Both the position numbers and the translations under genes were made by a program. Positions 8,137 to 16,649 of a stretch of 64,000 nucleotides of DNA are shown piece after piece (the stretch's first letter is position 1; each line of letters opens with the position of its first letter). The notes under the pieces are model-generated. The model saw only the letters and a list, made by a program, of their open reading frames with translations. It ran no database searches and had not been told where the DNA came from. This stretch comes from TM7 phylum sp. oral taxon 349. Lineage in GTDB: Bacteria > Patescibacteriota > Saccharimonadia > Saccharimonadales > Saccharimonadaceae. The DNA is taken from contig CP072328.1 of assembly GCA_018127705.1 (NCBI GenBank), forward strand, positions 868,001 through 932,000. The letters run 5' to 3'.

Positions 8137-11058
8137 TTATCGTTTCGCCATACAGATAGATAGCTCGACGCCCTCAATTTTTACAGTAGATAAATTTTTG
8201 TCTGTTTCGCCAAATGTAGCAAGAGTCTCTGTAGTAATTGCCGTCGCACATTCATCAATCGCTTGGCGCAACTCGCTGTCCGCAGTCTCTAGCTGCAATG
8301 TAATGCGGTCATCAACGCTCAAGCCGGCCTTCTTACGTGCACTTTGGACATGGCGGATAATTTCGCGCGCTAGACCTTCACGCTTGAGTTCAGGAGTAAT
8401 CTCTGTATCTATTGCAACATTATCGCCATATAATACACGTTTAACATTAAGTTCTTCCAGCAAAATCGGCGTAAAATCAAACGTCTTACCTTTCTCGGAA
8501 ACCGTGACGCACGCGAGCGGTTGACGCACTTTCAATCCAGCCTTAGCGCGCAAGCTCAAACCTTCATTGATATATTCACGCACACGCGCCATTTCGTCAA
8601 TAATCAGCTCATTCACCGTGCCTGCCGACAACCAATCTTTCAAGTGAACTGACTCATTGTCGCCCGTTAGATTATGATACAGTTCCTCTGCTAAGAATGG
8701 CGTAAACGGCGCAAGCAAATAGCTTAATCGCACTAATACGTAGTGAAGCGTTTTATACGCATCATTCTTATCCGCGTCGTCCTCTGATTTCCAGAAGCGG
8801 CGGCGGCTGCGGCGCACATACCAATTACTCGCATCATCTAAGAATGGCAAAATCGGACTAAGCGCATCCGGGATATTATATCCATCCATATGCTTTTCAA
8901 CTGCCGCAACCAGCTGGTGTAAGCGGCTGACAATCCAAATATCAAGCGGGTTTGTTAAATCGTTAAGCGGATCCTGCAATGTACCGTCAAATTCCCAACC
9001 GTCAACCTCAGCATACATTGTGAAGAAATCGTACATATTCCAAATCATACTAAGTTTGCGCGCCACGTCACCAACATCTTTATCATGTAGCGCAAAGTCC
9101 TCGCCATTAAGCAGCGGACTTGATAACAGCAAAAAACGTAGGCTGTCAGCGCTAAACTTATCCATCAGCTCATTCGGGTCAGTGAAGTTACCATAGCTTT
9201 TACTCATTTTACGACCGTCATTGCCCGCCACCACGCCGGTCGTCACAACATGTTTAAACGGGCTTTCGCCGAACAAACCAACGCTAACGACGTGCATATA
9301 ATAGAACCATGCCCGCACTTGGCCAATATACTCAACCACAAAATCGCCTGGGAAGTTTTCCTCAAACTTCGCTTTGTTCTCAAACGGATAGTGGAACTGT
9401 GCAAATGGCATGCTGCCCGACTCAAACCATCCATCCAGCACTTTATCAATGCGCGTATAGTGGATACGTTCGCCGCGATAATCAGCTGGAGGCACATCGC
9501 CTTCAGGTGTCAAGTCAAACTCAATAGCATCAATCCACGGACGGTGGTAATCATCAAGTTCTACGCCACTTAATTCTTTCAACTCTGCATACGAGCCGAC
9601 AACGATTTGCCGCTTATTGCCCTGTTCGTCGCGCAGCGTATTACCATCTGCGTCAACCGCCTTCCAAACCGGCACCGCTGTTGCCCAGAAACGATCGCGT
9701 GATAAGTTCCAATCTGGCGCTTGTTCAATATTTTTCTCAAACCGCCCATGCTTTAGATGTTCAGGAAACCATGTAATTTGCTCGGAATTTTTCGCAAGCA
9801 TTAGCTCCTTCTGCCCCTGTACGTCATAGAACCAGCTCGGGTGCGCCCGGTACATCAAGCGCGTGCCACAACGGTGACAATGCGGATAGCTGTGACGAAT
9901 ATAGTCGATCTTCCAAACGACGCCGCGTTCTTTCAGCTCTTTAGCGATGCGCTTGTTGCTTTCCCAAACATTCTCGCCTTTCCAATCGCCCTCGGTGAAA
10001 AATCCATTTTCGTCAATAACGTGCACAACGGGAATATTGTTAGCTTGAGCGAGATTAAAGTCCTCCTCGCCGTATGCCGGCGCGATATGGACAATGCCCG
10101 TACCATCCTCGGCCGACACATATTCAGCTGCATAAATTTTGTGTGCATGTTCGCCGCGATGCACACCCAATAACGGCTTATACCTCAGGCCAACGAGCGA
10201 CTCACCAGAATATTCAGCAACACACGTATACGGCAGTGCCTCATGCTTTTCATTCGTCAATGCCTTATCAAGCAAGTCTTTCGCCAGCACAAGCCGTTCA
10301 CCTTCAACTTCAACCTCAACATACGTCAAATGAGCATTTATTGCTAATGCTGTATTTGCCGATAGCGTCCACGGCGTCGTTGTCCAAACCAACAGTGTTC
10401 GCCCGTCTTCCAGCTGAAAGCGTACATACACGCTCGGATCGGTCACGTCTTGGTATGCGCCTGCATCCATCGTCACCTCAGCTTTTGACAGCGGCGTCGC
10501 ATCGCGCGTGCAATACATGAGCACTCGCTCACCCTCATAAATTTTGCCTTTATTATGCAGCTCTTTAAACGCCCACCAAACACTCTCCATGTACTCTTTG
10601 TCCATGGTTTTGTAGGCATTATCCATATCTACCCAGCGACCAATCCGATCAATCGTATCGTTCCACAGGCTACTGGTCTGTACCATGTTTTCACGCGCAG
10701 TCGTGATGTACTTTTCCAGGCTAATCGTTGTACCGATATCGCGGCGATCTTTAATACCTAGTTTCTTCTCAGTAAACACTTCTGCCGGCAATCCATGACA
10801 GTCCCAACCCCACACGCGCTCAACGCGCTTACCTTTCATAGTTTGGTAACGTGGCACGGCGTCTTTGACGATACTACTAAGCAATGTGCCGTGGTGCGGC
10901 ACACCAGTTATAAACGGCGGACCGTCATAAAACACATAATGATTATCCTCCGGACGCTGTTCGACCGATTTTTCAAACGTCCTGTCAGCCTTCCAACGCT
11001 TTACCCAATCTTTTTCGTATTCTGCTGCCCGCCGACGTGTACCGTGTTTAAATTTCAT
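8137..11058 (-). CDS. ileS: Isoleucyl-tRNA synthetase
   Basis: Class I aminoacyl-tRNA synthetase of 973 aa. The HIGH-type motif appears as PHHGTL (about residue 53), with the adjacent GWDCHGLP. The CP1 editing insertion spans about 180-390 (TTTPWTLSANTA). GRKMSKSYGNF is the KMSKS loop near 612-622, and the anticodon-binding domain follows. RHSYPHCHRCGTRL is the zinc-binding segment seen in eukaryote-like (type 2) IleRS. AAAGGAG lies 8 nt before the ATG. A T-box leader upstream (11083-11285) indicates control by uncharged tRNA-Ile. Confidence 0.96.
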   Translation of the reverse strand: MKFKHGTRRRAAEYEKDWVKRWKADRTFEKSVEQRPEDNHYVFYDGPPFITGVPHHGTLLSSIVKDAVPRYQTMKGKRVERVWGWDCHGLPAEVFTEKKLGIKDRRDIGTTISLEKYITTARENMVQTSSLWNDTIDRIGRWVDMDNAYKTMDKEYMESVWWAFKELHNKGKIYEGERVLMYCTRDATPLSKAEVTMDAGAYQDVTDPSVYVRFQLEDGRTLLVWTTTPWTLSANTALAINAHLTYVEVEVEGERLVLAKDLLDKALTNEKHEALPYTCVAEYSGESLVGLRYKPLLGVHRGEHAHKIYAAEYVSAEDGTGIVHIAPAYGEEDFNLAQANNIPVVHVIDENGFFTEGDWKGENVWESNKRIAKELKERGVVWKIDYIRHSYPHCHRCGTRLMYRAHPSWFYDVQGQKELMLAKNSEQITWFPEHLKHGRFEKNIEQAPDWNLSRDRFWATAVPVWKAVDADGNTLRDEQGNKRQIVVGSYAELKELSGVELDDYHRPWIDAIEFDLTPEGDVPPADYRGERIHYTRIDKVLDGWFESGSMPFAQFHYPFENKAKFEENFPGDFVVEYIGQVRAWFYYMHVVSVGLFGESPFKHVVTTGVVAGNDGRKMSKSYGNFTDPNELMDKFSADSLRFLLLSSPLLNGEDFALHDKDVGDVARKLSMIWNMYDFFTMYAEVDGWEFDGTLQDPLNDLTNPLDIWIVSRLHQLVAAVEKHMDGYNIPDALSPILPFLDDASNWYVRRSRRRFWKSEDDADKNDAYKTLHYVLVRLSYLLAPFTPFLAEELYHNLTGDNESVHLKDWLSAGTVNELIIDEMARVREYINEGLSLRAKAGLKVRQPLACVTVSEKGKTFDFTPILLEELNVKRVLYGDNVAIDTEITPELKREGLAREIIRHVQSARKKAGLSVDDRITLQLETADSELRQAIDECATAITTETLATFGETDKNLSTVKIEGVELSICMAKR

Positions 11059-11082
11059 TCGTATTCTCCTTTCTACAAATAA

Positions 11083-11285
11083 AAATCACCTCTCTTGATT
11101 TCGAGAATCCGCGAGAAGCATGCATGCGGACGGTACCATCTCGATTCCAAAAGAAGTGATTCTTTCAGCGCTTAATTACTCGTTTACGCCGAGTGAACGC
11201 CAGGTTCTACTGAGCTAAAAGCTGTTCTTCCTAGGGCACTCTCCCGTACGAGAGATCGCGGGCGATAACCGCTCAGATGCCTTAC
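11083..11285 (-). promoter_or_regulatory. T-box leader of ileS
   Basis: On the minus strand, the antiterminator/antisequestrator is GAATC, a bulge containing TGGTACC, then CCGC, a loop and GCGGATTC (about 11102-11147). This is the T-box arrangement of helix, UGGNACC bulge and second helix. Upstream are a CTCTC/GAGAG hairpin and a GCGG...CCGC stem whose loop holds ATC (11264-11266), the expected Ile specifier codon. A 6-bp stem (AAATCA/TGATTT) followed by TTTATTT lies just before the ileS SD and could be the competing terminator. ATC as specifier agrees with the gene controlled. Confidence 0.78.
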
Positions 11286-11324
11286 CTTTAATTGTACGGG
11301 CTTTTTTAGCGAAAAGCAACGATA

Positions 11325-11987
11325 TTATTTCAATTCAATGCCGCCAAAAAAGCATTCACCGCGAATATACAACGTCTTTTTCGCTTTCGCACCAGGAATA
11401 GTCTTATCATCAACACCGCCAAGAATAGTAGTCACCTCATTTTTTATAGCTACGTCGTTCGGTACAATAATATCAACGCCACCAAACAAAACAAACAGCT
11501 CAATAACCGCGCCGTCCTGAATATCAGACTGGCGCAGGTCAAGATCAACACCACCAAATACCGAAGAAATAGTCCCGCCAGTATATTCACCTTCTACTTT
11601 TTCACTTTGTCCCGACCATACCGCTGCCATATGTTTAGCTTTCGTTCTTGCTATTTTGTCGCCTTTCACGAGTGAAAACAATACTACAAAACCGACAGCG
11701 ATAAACAAAATTGGCCATACAATCTGCCAAAAGTTAACGTCAACGATATGAAGTGCGCGGAGGCCGATCGTTGCCCCTGCAGACAAAAATAACAAACCCC
11801 AAATCCACCGCGAGTGCTTTACAAGAATCATGCACCCCACGAGTATCAGCAAGAGTGATAGAAACCCGCCCCATAGCTCTCCCCAGTAGTCAAAAGAGAT
11901 AATATGAAGATTACGCAACAACAAAATCACCCCCACTACTACAATTGAAAGACCAAGATATGCTCGTATAACTATATTGCGCTTCAT
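11325..11987 (-). CDS. LiaF-like membrane protein (cell-wall stress family)
   Basis: 220 aa from the chosen start. The N-terminal half has four hydrophobic spans (about residues 6-24, 31-53, 58-76, 82-104). The C-terminal half has repeated beta-strand elements SSVFGGVDLDL, VLFGGVDIIVP and TILGGVDD, typical of the LiaF-like / cell-wall-active antibiotics response domain. In Firmicutes LiaF represses LiaRS; no two-component genes are here, so the role is open. The ATG at 11987 is 7 nt after TATACT, itself preceded by TGC, with no SD. An in-frame ATG 21 nt upstream overlaps that promoter and is less likely. Confidence 0.75.
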   Translation of the reverse strand: MKRNIVIRAYLGLSIVVVGVILLLRNLHIISFDYWGELWGGFLSLLLILVGCMILVKHSRWIWGLLFLSAGATIGLRALHIVDVNFWQIVWPILFIAVGFVVLFSLVKGDKIARTKAKHMAAVWSGQSEKVEGEYTGGTISSVFGGVDLDLRQSDIQDGAVIELFVLFGGVDIIVPNDVAIKNEVTTILGGVDDKTIPGAKAKKTLYIRGECFFGGIELK

Positions 11988-11994
11988 GTATTTA

Positions 11995-12000
11995 AGTATA
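11995..12000 (-). promoter_or_regulatory. Extended -10 of the LiaF-like gene
   Basis: TGC-TATACT on the minus strand, 7 nt before the ATG at 11987; leaderless arrangement. Confidence 0.5.
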
Positions 12001-12024
12001 GCACGCAAAAGCAGTATTCAAAGA

Positions 12025-12636
12025 TTACACCAGCCTGTCACCATATTTGAGCAAGATTAGTGCGCATATCACAACGGCAACGCCAACAAAAACGACAACA
12101 TCGTAATTTTGCTGAATACATTTTTTAGGCGGCGCCAGTTTTACGGAAATCATCGGGTTGTCTGTCAGCATGTTATGGCGAATAAGCGCAAAGAGTACGA
12201 GCAATACTGCTGCATCCGTCGTCAAGCACCACGGGCACAGCGCGCCAATTACAATATAGCTCATATAGAACATCCAACCCGCAAACCCCAGACTCACCCA
12301 TCCACCAGCCTCAGCGGCGCGCATAAACCAACGCGGGAATCGCGTACGCGCCAGTCCAGCAACAGCAATCGTGATAAATACTGGGTATGCCACCATGCCA
12401 ACGAAACTGTTCGGGATGTCACCAACAACATGCGCCGACCAATGTTTTGCTACTGAACTGCAGCTCATTGCAGCGTTTAAATCACAGCCAAGCACTTTGC
12501 TACTGTCCTTTGCAATCGTTAGCGCTTCGTGCGACAGCACTATTGACGCTACAAGTCCGATTATTGATCCGACAAGCAATACGCCAAATACAATAATCCG
12601 CTGGCGGTCTGTCAAAGCGCTAGTTTTGGACGGCAT
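12025..12636 (-). CDS. Vitamin K epoxide reductase (VKOR) family protein
   Basis: Integral membrane oxidoreductase of 203 aa with about five hydrophobic spans. The redox residues are present: a loop Cys pair in GCDLNAAMSCSS (about residues 49-60) and the active-site CPWC near 135 in the fourth helix. Bacterial VKORs re-oxidise a periplasmic/exported thiol oxidase using quinone and replace DsbB. It overlaps the upstream thioredoxin-like gene by 17 nt, so the two are translationally coupled. The partner lacks a CxxC, which is unusual. Confidence 0.88.
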   Translation of the reverse strand: MPSKTSALTDRQRIIVFGVLLVGSIIGLVASIVLSHEALTIAKDSSKVLGCDLNAAMSCSSVAKHWSAHVVGDIPNSFVGMVAYPVFITIAVAGLARTRFPRWFMRAAEAGGWVSLGFAGWMFYMSYIVIGALCPWCLTTDAAVLLVLFALIRHNMLTDNPMISVKLAPPKKCIQQNYDVVVFVGVAVVICALILLKYGDRLV

Positions 12637-12886
12637 AATAGCTTACCTCGCTAATCAACGGCAACGGCAAACCGCGCCACATAGCTTGCAGCTGACTGTC
12701 TGCGCTTAGTGCAACGATCGTTGGATATTCAACAATATCATACGCTCGACAGAATGATTCGCCTTCACGCGATTCCGGATCAAGCACCTCAAGTTCATGT
12801 CCTGTCTGGCGTGCCATATCATCAACAAAGGTCGCAACTTGACGACTGTAATCAGTGTTATCTTTTGCTACAACAACGACACGCAT
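12620..12886 (-). CDS. Thioredoxin/glutaredoxin-fold protein without CxxC
   Basis: The 88-aa protein has the beta-alpha-beta start MRVVVVAKDNTDYSRQV, and later EYPTIVAL, where Pro is the expected cis-Pro before strand 3. At the position of the redox CxxC there is TDYS. The single cysteine (ESFCRAYD) is in the second helix. It is therefore a thioredoxin-like fold probably unable to do dithiol exchange. It starts at the last base of the nrdR stop region (the genes share base 12886) and overlaps VKOR by 17 nt. Fold assignment is inference from short motifs. Confidence 0.6.
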   Translation of the reverse strand: MRVVVVAKDNTDYSRQVATFVDDMARQTGHELEVLDPESREGESFCRAYDIVEYPTIVALSADSQLQAMWRGLPLPLISEVSYYAVQN

Positions 12887-13338
12887 CAGGATTGCTTACT
12901 CCGCTTACGCTGTTCAAGAATTTTCACAAAATCATCAAGCGTTTCAAACTTTTGAAATACGCTTGCGAACCGAACATACGCCACCTCATTACATGCAGCA
13001 AGTTCGTCAAGCACGAGCTCACCAATCTGGTGCGACGGGATCTCAGTTTCTCCTAAACCATACAGCCGATCTTCAATCCGATCAATAATCTCTTCAATCT
13101 CAACTTCCGACTTGAAAAACTTACCGACCGAACGACGGATTGAGTTTGCTAACTTTACTCGTTCAAATAACTCACGCGAACCGTCCTTCTTGATCACCGC
13201 CAAGTTTGGACGCTCAAAACGCTCATACGTTGTAAACCGTTTGCCATCAGGCGTTACGCGACGACGACGAATCGTAATTCCATCTGCCGACTCACGTGAC
13301 TCAAGGACGCGGCTATCACCAATTTTTATTGTATGCAT
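12886..13338 (-). CDS. nrdR: NrdR-like regulator lacking the zinc-ribbon cysteines
   Basis: NrdR represses ribonucleotide reductase genes through an N-terminal zinc ribbon and an ATP-cone. At 150 aa the length is normal, and the core signatures are clear: DGITIRRRR, GKRFTTYERFE, and the ATP-cone with KKDGSRELFERVKLANSIRR and EVAYVRFASVF. The family's four zinc Cys (CPFC near the start and CxxCG before KRFTTYER) are missing; the protein starts MHTIKIGDSRV and has VTPDGKRF. The start is supported by AGGAGGGGAG 9 nt upstream and lies 18 nt after ftsZ, so it belongs to the ftsZ operon. Confidence 0.85.
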   Translation of the reverse strand: MHTIKIGDSRVLESRESADGITIRRRRVTPDGKRFTTYERFERPNLAVIKKDGSRELFERVKLANSIRRSVGKFFKSEVEIEEIIDRIEDRLYGLGETEIPSHQIGELVLDELAACNEVAYVRFASVFQKFETLDDFVKILEQRKRSKQS

Positions 13339-13356
13339 CGCAAGGAAGCTCCCCTC

Positions 13357-14568
13357 CTATTCATCGGATGATTTATGTTTCTTGCGGCGGCGCAAAAACG
13401 CTGGCGTGTCATCATCGTCATCATCCATTGGCTGATTCCAGATGTCAGTCGTTGATTCGCTAGCAAACTGCGCCGCAGCATCATCGCGTGACGGATCTAG
13501 ATTCATATCAACATCATCAACCGGAACGTTTGACTCTTCCATCGATACAGCAGGTGCCGTCGGCGTCAAACTTGCCGGCTGCCCTAACGCCTCAGCTTGC
13601 TGCTGGAAAAACTCGCTGTCAAACCCTGTTGCGATCACAGTAATAATTAACTCATCTTCAAGTTCAGGTTTTAGCGTTGCACCAAAGATAATATTCGCAT
13701 CCGGCGATACAGCACTCGTAATGATTTCTGCTGCCTCTTGAATCTCCGCCATACTCATATCATAGCCACCAGTGACGTTAAACAGCACACCCTTCGCGCC
13801 ATCAATTGACACCTCAATCAGCGGACTTTCAATCGCCTGCTGTGCTGCCTGTGCTGCACGATTTTCGCCGCTCGCTCGACCAATACCCATCAACGCCGAA
13901 CCGGCATTGCTCATAATTGCTTTCACATCGGCAAAGTCCAGATTAATTAACCCGTGTTCGGTAATTAGCTCCGAGATACCTTGCACGCCTTGGCGCAGCA
14001 CATCATCCGCAATTTTAAATGTTTCTAACAATGGCGTTCGGCGATCAATCGTCTGCAACAGCCGGTCATTTGGAATCGTGATGAGAGTGTCAACGCTTTT
14101 ACCCAATTGTGCGATCGCCCACTCGGCGTTCTGCCGGCGCTTCTCGCCTTCAAAACTAAACGGTTTCGTCGCGACACCAACGCATAAAATGCCTAAGTCA
14201 CGCGCCACTTCAGCGACCACGTGCCCCGCACCCGAACCAGTACCGCCGCCAGCACCAATCGTTACAAATATCATATCAGCACCTTCAAGCGCTGCGCGAA
14301 TTTCATCAATTGATTCACGTGCCGCCGCTTCGCCAACTGCCGGATCTGCTCCCGCACCTAGACCGTTGGTTGTACTATGACCAAGGTGGATTTTAACGTC
14401 AGCTTTTGAATTGTGTAATGCTTGCGCGTCAGTATTCATCGCGATAAACTGCACACCAACTAACCCAGCGTCTTTCATCCGGTTTACCGCTGATCCGCCC
14501 GCGCCACCAACACCCACAACCTTTATGCTTGCAAATGTCTCAATCTCACTTGGTTTTACTTCCGGCAT
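13357..14568 (-). CDS. ftsZ: Cell division GTPase FtsZ
   Basis: Tubulin-like GTPase of 403 aa that polymerises into the Z ring. It has GVGGAGGSAVNRM (about residues 20-32), the tubulin signature GAGGGTGSGAGHVV (about 104-117; usually GGGTGTGAAP), and the T7 loop NLDFADVKAIM. A variable linker follows, then the C-terminus DDDDDTPAFLRRRKK, where PAFLRRR corresponds to the conserved peptide contacting FtsA. AAGGAG lies 7 nt before the ATG. The gene follows ftsA and is followed closely by nrdR. It has its own extended -10 (14611-14616). Confidence 0.96.
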   Translation of the reverse strand: MPEVKPSEIETFASIKVVGVGGAGGSAVNRMKDAGLVGVQFIAMNTDAQALHNSKADVKIHLGHSTTNGLGAGADPAVGEAAARESIDEIRAALEGADMIFVTIGAGGGTGSGAGHVVAEVARDLGILCVGVATKPFSFEGEKRRQNAEWAIAQLGKSVDTLITIPNDRLLQTIDRRTPLLETFKIADDVLRQGVQGISELITEHGLINLDFADVKAIMSNAGSALMGIGRASGENRAAQAAQQAIESPLIEVSIDGAKGVLFNVTGGYDMSMAEIQEAAEIITSAVSPDANIIFGATLKPELEDELIITVIATGFDSEFFQQQAEALGQPASLTPTAPAVSMEESNVPVDDVDMNLDPSRDDAAAQFASESTTDIWNQPMDDDDDDTPAFLRRRKKHKSSDE

Positions 14569-14610
14569 TGCAACTCCTTATACCCCTTACTATTCCTCAC
14601 GTTACCTACT

Positions 14611-14616
14611 AGTATA
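14611..14616 (-). promoter_or_regulatory. ftsZ extended -10
   Basis: TGG-TATACT on the minus strand between ftsA and ftsZ, giving a leader of about 35 nt with an SD. No good -35 was seen. Confidence 0.45.
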
Positions 14617-14628
14617 CCACTCTTTTAC

Positions 14629-15849
14629 TTACGGCTTGAATTTGCTCAGAAGCGATTTAATAAATCCACCCGACTTTTTCGACATACCACTACTATGCGG
14701 ACGTACCGTTGCCGCATCAGCATCAACCAGCATCAACCCAACCGCTGCTGCAAAGTGCGGTTTGTCAATTTCATCTGCTACGCCGCCGAATCCATGCGGC
14801 TTACCGATGCGCACGGCAACGCCCAGTTGCGATTTCGCATACTCCGCCATTCCTTTTAAGTTTGCCGTACCGCCTGTCAGCACCGCACCGCTCGGCAACT
14901 GACCGGCGCGCCCTGCTTTTTTAAGCTCTTTATTTACCAACTCAAAGATTTCTTCAAGTCTCGCTTCAACAATTTCGTCAACGTCTGCTTGGTCAAAGAA
15001 CAGTGTTTCCTTCTCGTGCTTTATGCTTACTTTATGCGGCTCGCCGCGCGCTATTGCTGCTGCGTGTTGCAACTTTACTTTCTCAGCAACCTCCGGATCA
15101 GTTTTCAACCCAATCGCCAAATCATTCGTAATATTAACGCCGCCCTTCGGCACAACACCAACATACTGCAGATCGCCCTCTTCAAACACCGCCACGCTTG
15201 TTGTCGCACCGCCTAAATCAATAACCGCCACGCCGTTTTCAATTTGCGACTCATTCAGTACCGCCTTAGCAGCCGCCATCACCGACGGAATCGTTGCGTG
15301 CGGCTTCACTGTCGCAAGTTCAACGGCTTTTTGTAAGTTCGCGACATATGGCGCCATTGCCGACACGACATTCGCATTAATTTCTAAACGCGTACCTGTC
15401 ATGCCAACTGGGTCTTTAATACCGCCCTGCCCATCAAGCGTATAACTAAACGGCACAACCTCAAGAATCTCGCGATTCGCCGGTACTTTACCTGTTGTCG
15501 CTACATCCTCCAAGCGCAGCACATCTTCTTCAACAACTTCATGATCTGCCATACCAACTGCAATCATGCCGTCGGCTTTCGTACTGACAATATGCGAACC
15601 ATTCACGCTAATCGTCGCCGCGTTTACTTCGTAACCGCTCATACGCTCTGCATCACCAAGCGCCTGATCAATCGCCTGCGCCGGCCCGTTCAAATTCGAT
15701 ACCGTACCCTTTCGCATACCACTATTTGGCGCTTGGCCAACGCCAACAATTGTCGGCGTACCCGTCGTTGGATCAATATGGCCAACGACACACCGAACCA
15801 TTGTTGTGCCAACATCAATACCAACTGCATATCGAGACTGTTCTTGCAT
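14629..15849 (-). CDS. ftsA: Cell division protein FtsA
   Basis: Actin-like ATPase of 406 aa that tethers FtsZ to the membrane. Phosphate 1 motif VGIDVGTTMVRCVVG is at about residues 9-23, and the family-specific 1C subdomain (SHAF) spans about 85-165. Phosphate 2 is VIDLGGATTSVAV near 210, and the adenosine motif is VLTGGTANLKG near 325. The C-terminus GGFIKSLLSKFKP is an amphipathic membrane-targeting helix. The ATG lies 8 nt after TGC-TATAAT without an SD, so the mRNA is probably leaderless. Confidence 0.94.
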   Translation of the reverse strand: MQEQSRYAVGIDVGTTMVRCVVGHIDPTTGTPTIVGVGQAPNSGMRKGTVSNLNGPAQAIDQALGDAERMSGYEVNAATISVNGSHIVSTKADGMIAVGMADHEVVEEDVLRLEDVATTGKVPANREILEVVPFSYTLDGQGGIKDPVGMTGTRLEINANVVSAMAPYVANLQKAVELATVKPHATIPSVMAAAKAVLNESQIENGVAVIDLGGATTSVAVFEEGDLQYVGVVPKGGVNITNDLAIGLKTDPEVAEKVKLQHAAAIARGEPHKVSIKHEKETLFFDQADVDEIVEARLEEIFELVNKELKKAGRAGQLPSGAVLTGGTANLKGMAEYAKSQLGVAVRIGKPHGFGGVADEIDKPHFAAAVGLMLVDADAATVRPHSSGMSKKSGGFIKSLLSKFKP

Positions 15850-15857
15850 ATAGGGTT

Positions 15858-15863
15858 ATTATA
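15858..15863 (-). promoter_or_regulatory. Extended -10 of ftsA, leaderless type
   Basis: TGC-TATAAT on the minus strand, 8 nt before the ATG of ftsA. Confidence 0.55.
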
Positions 15864-15884
15864 GCATAACCTGTATAAAATCGC

Positions 15885-16649
15885 CTATGCTTGCGTAATG
15901 ATTTCTGCACCGTGCTCGGTGATTAAAATCGTGTGCTCAAAATGCGCCGCTAGGCTGCCGTCGCGCGTCGCATAGGTCCAACCGTCGTCCAGCTGGACGA
16001 TCCGCTCACCACCAAGCGTCGCCATCGGCTCAATTGCCACCGTATCGCCTGGCTGCAGCAGTACACCCGTTCCTTTGCGTCCGTAGTTCGGGATGTCCGG
16101 CGGCATATGCATATGCAATCCTACGCCGTGCCCAACCAGCTCGCGCACAATCCCAAGTTTGCCGTTCCGCAGCACTTTCTCAATTGCCGCACTAATATCG
16201 CCCGTCCGAACTGGCCCTTTTATCGCATCAATTCCCGCATACAAGCTGCGTTCGGTTGTCGCAAGCAAATGCTTCACCGCGCCTTTCGGCTCATCGTCAA
16301 CTACCATCGTAAACGCCGAATCAGTTTTCATACCTTTATAGGTAATCACTAAATCAAAACTAGCAACGTCGCCTTTCTGCAACACATCGTCATTCGGTGC
16401 ACCATGCACAATTTCGTCGTTCACGCTAATACAAATCGCACCTGGAAAGTTCACTTCTGGCGTCTTATAGGTTATTTCCGCGCCATACCCAACAATTTTT
16501 TGCGCAACAAAATTATCTATCTCGCGTTTAGTTTGCCCAGCATGCACAAATCCGCGGATATCAGCAAAAATCCGCGCTAAAATCTTCCCGCCTTCGCGCA
16601 TTGCTTGAATTTGCTCAGGAGTTTTTAAACCGGTAATTAGTTCGGACAT
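15885..16649 (-). CDS. map: Methionine aminopeptidase, type I
   Basis: Removes the initiator Met from new proteins. The 254-aa pita-bread fold shows the conserved metal and substrate residues. His in NDEIVHGAP is near 80, Asp in VASFDLVI near 97 and Asp in GMKTDSAF near 108. GHGVGLHMHMPPDIPNYG (about 170-187) holds the metal His and a second His, IEPMA near 205 the Glu, and FEHTILIT near 237 the last Glu. Its start overlaps the end of adk by 13 nt. With def and fmt at 24545-25994 the window contains the full formyl-Met cycle. Confidence 0.95.
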   Translation of the reverse strand: MSELITGLKTPEQIQAMREGGKILARIFADIRGFVHAGQTKREIDNFVAQKIVGYGAEITYKTPEVNFPGAICISVNDEIVHGAPNDDVLQKGDVASFDLVITYKGMKTDSAFTMVVDDEPKGAVKHLLATTERSLYAGIDAIKGPVRTGDISAAIEKVLRNGKLGIVRELVGHGVGLHMHMPPDIPNYGRKGTGVLLQPGDTVAIEPMATLGGERIVQLDDGWTYATRDGSLAAHFEHTILITEHGAEIITQA

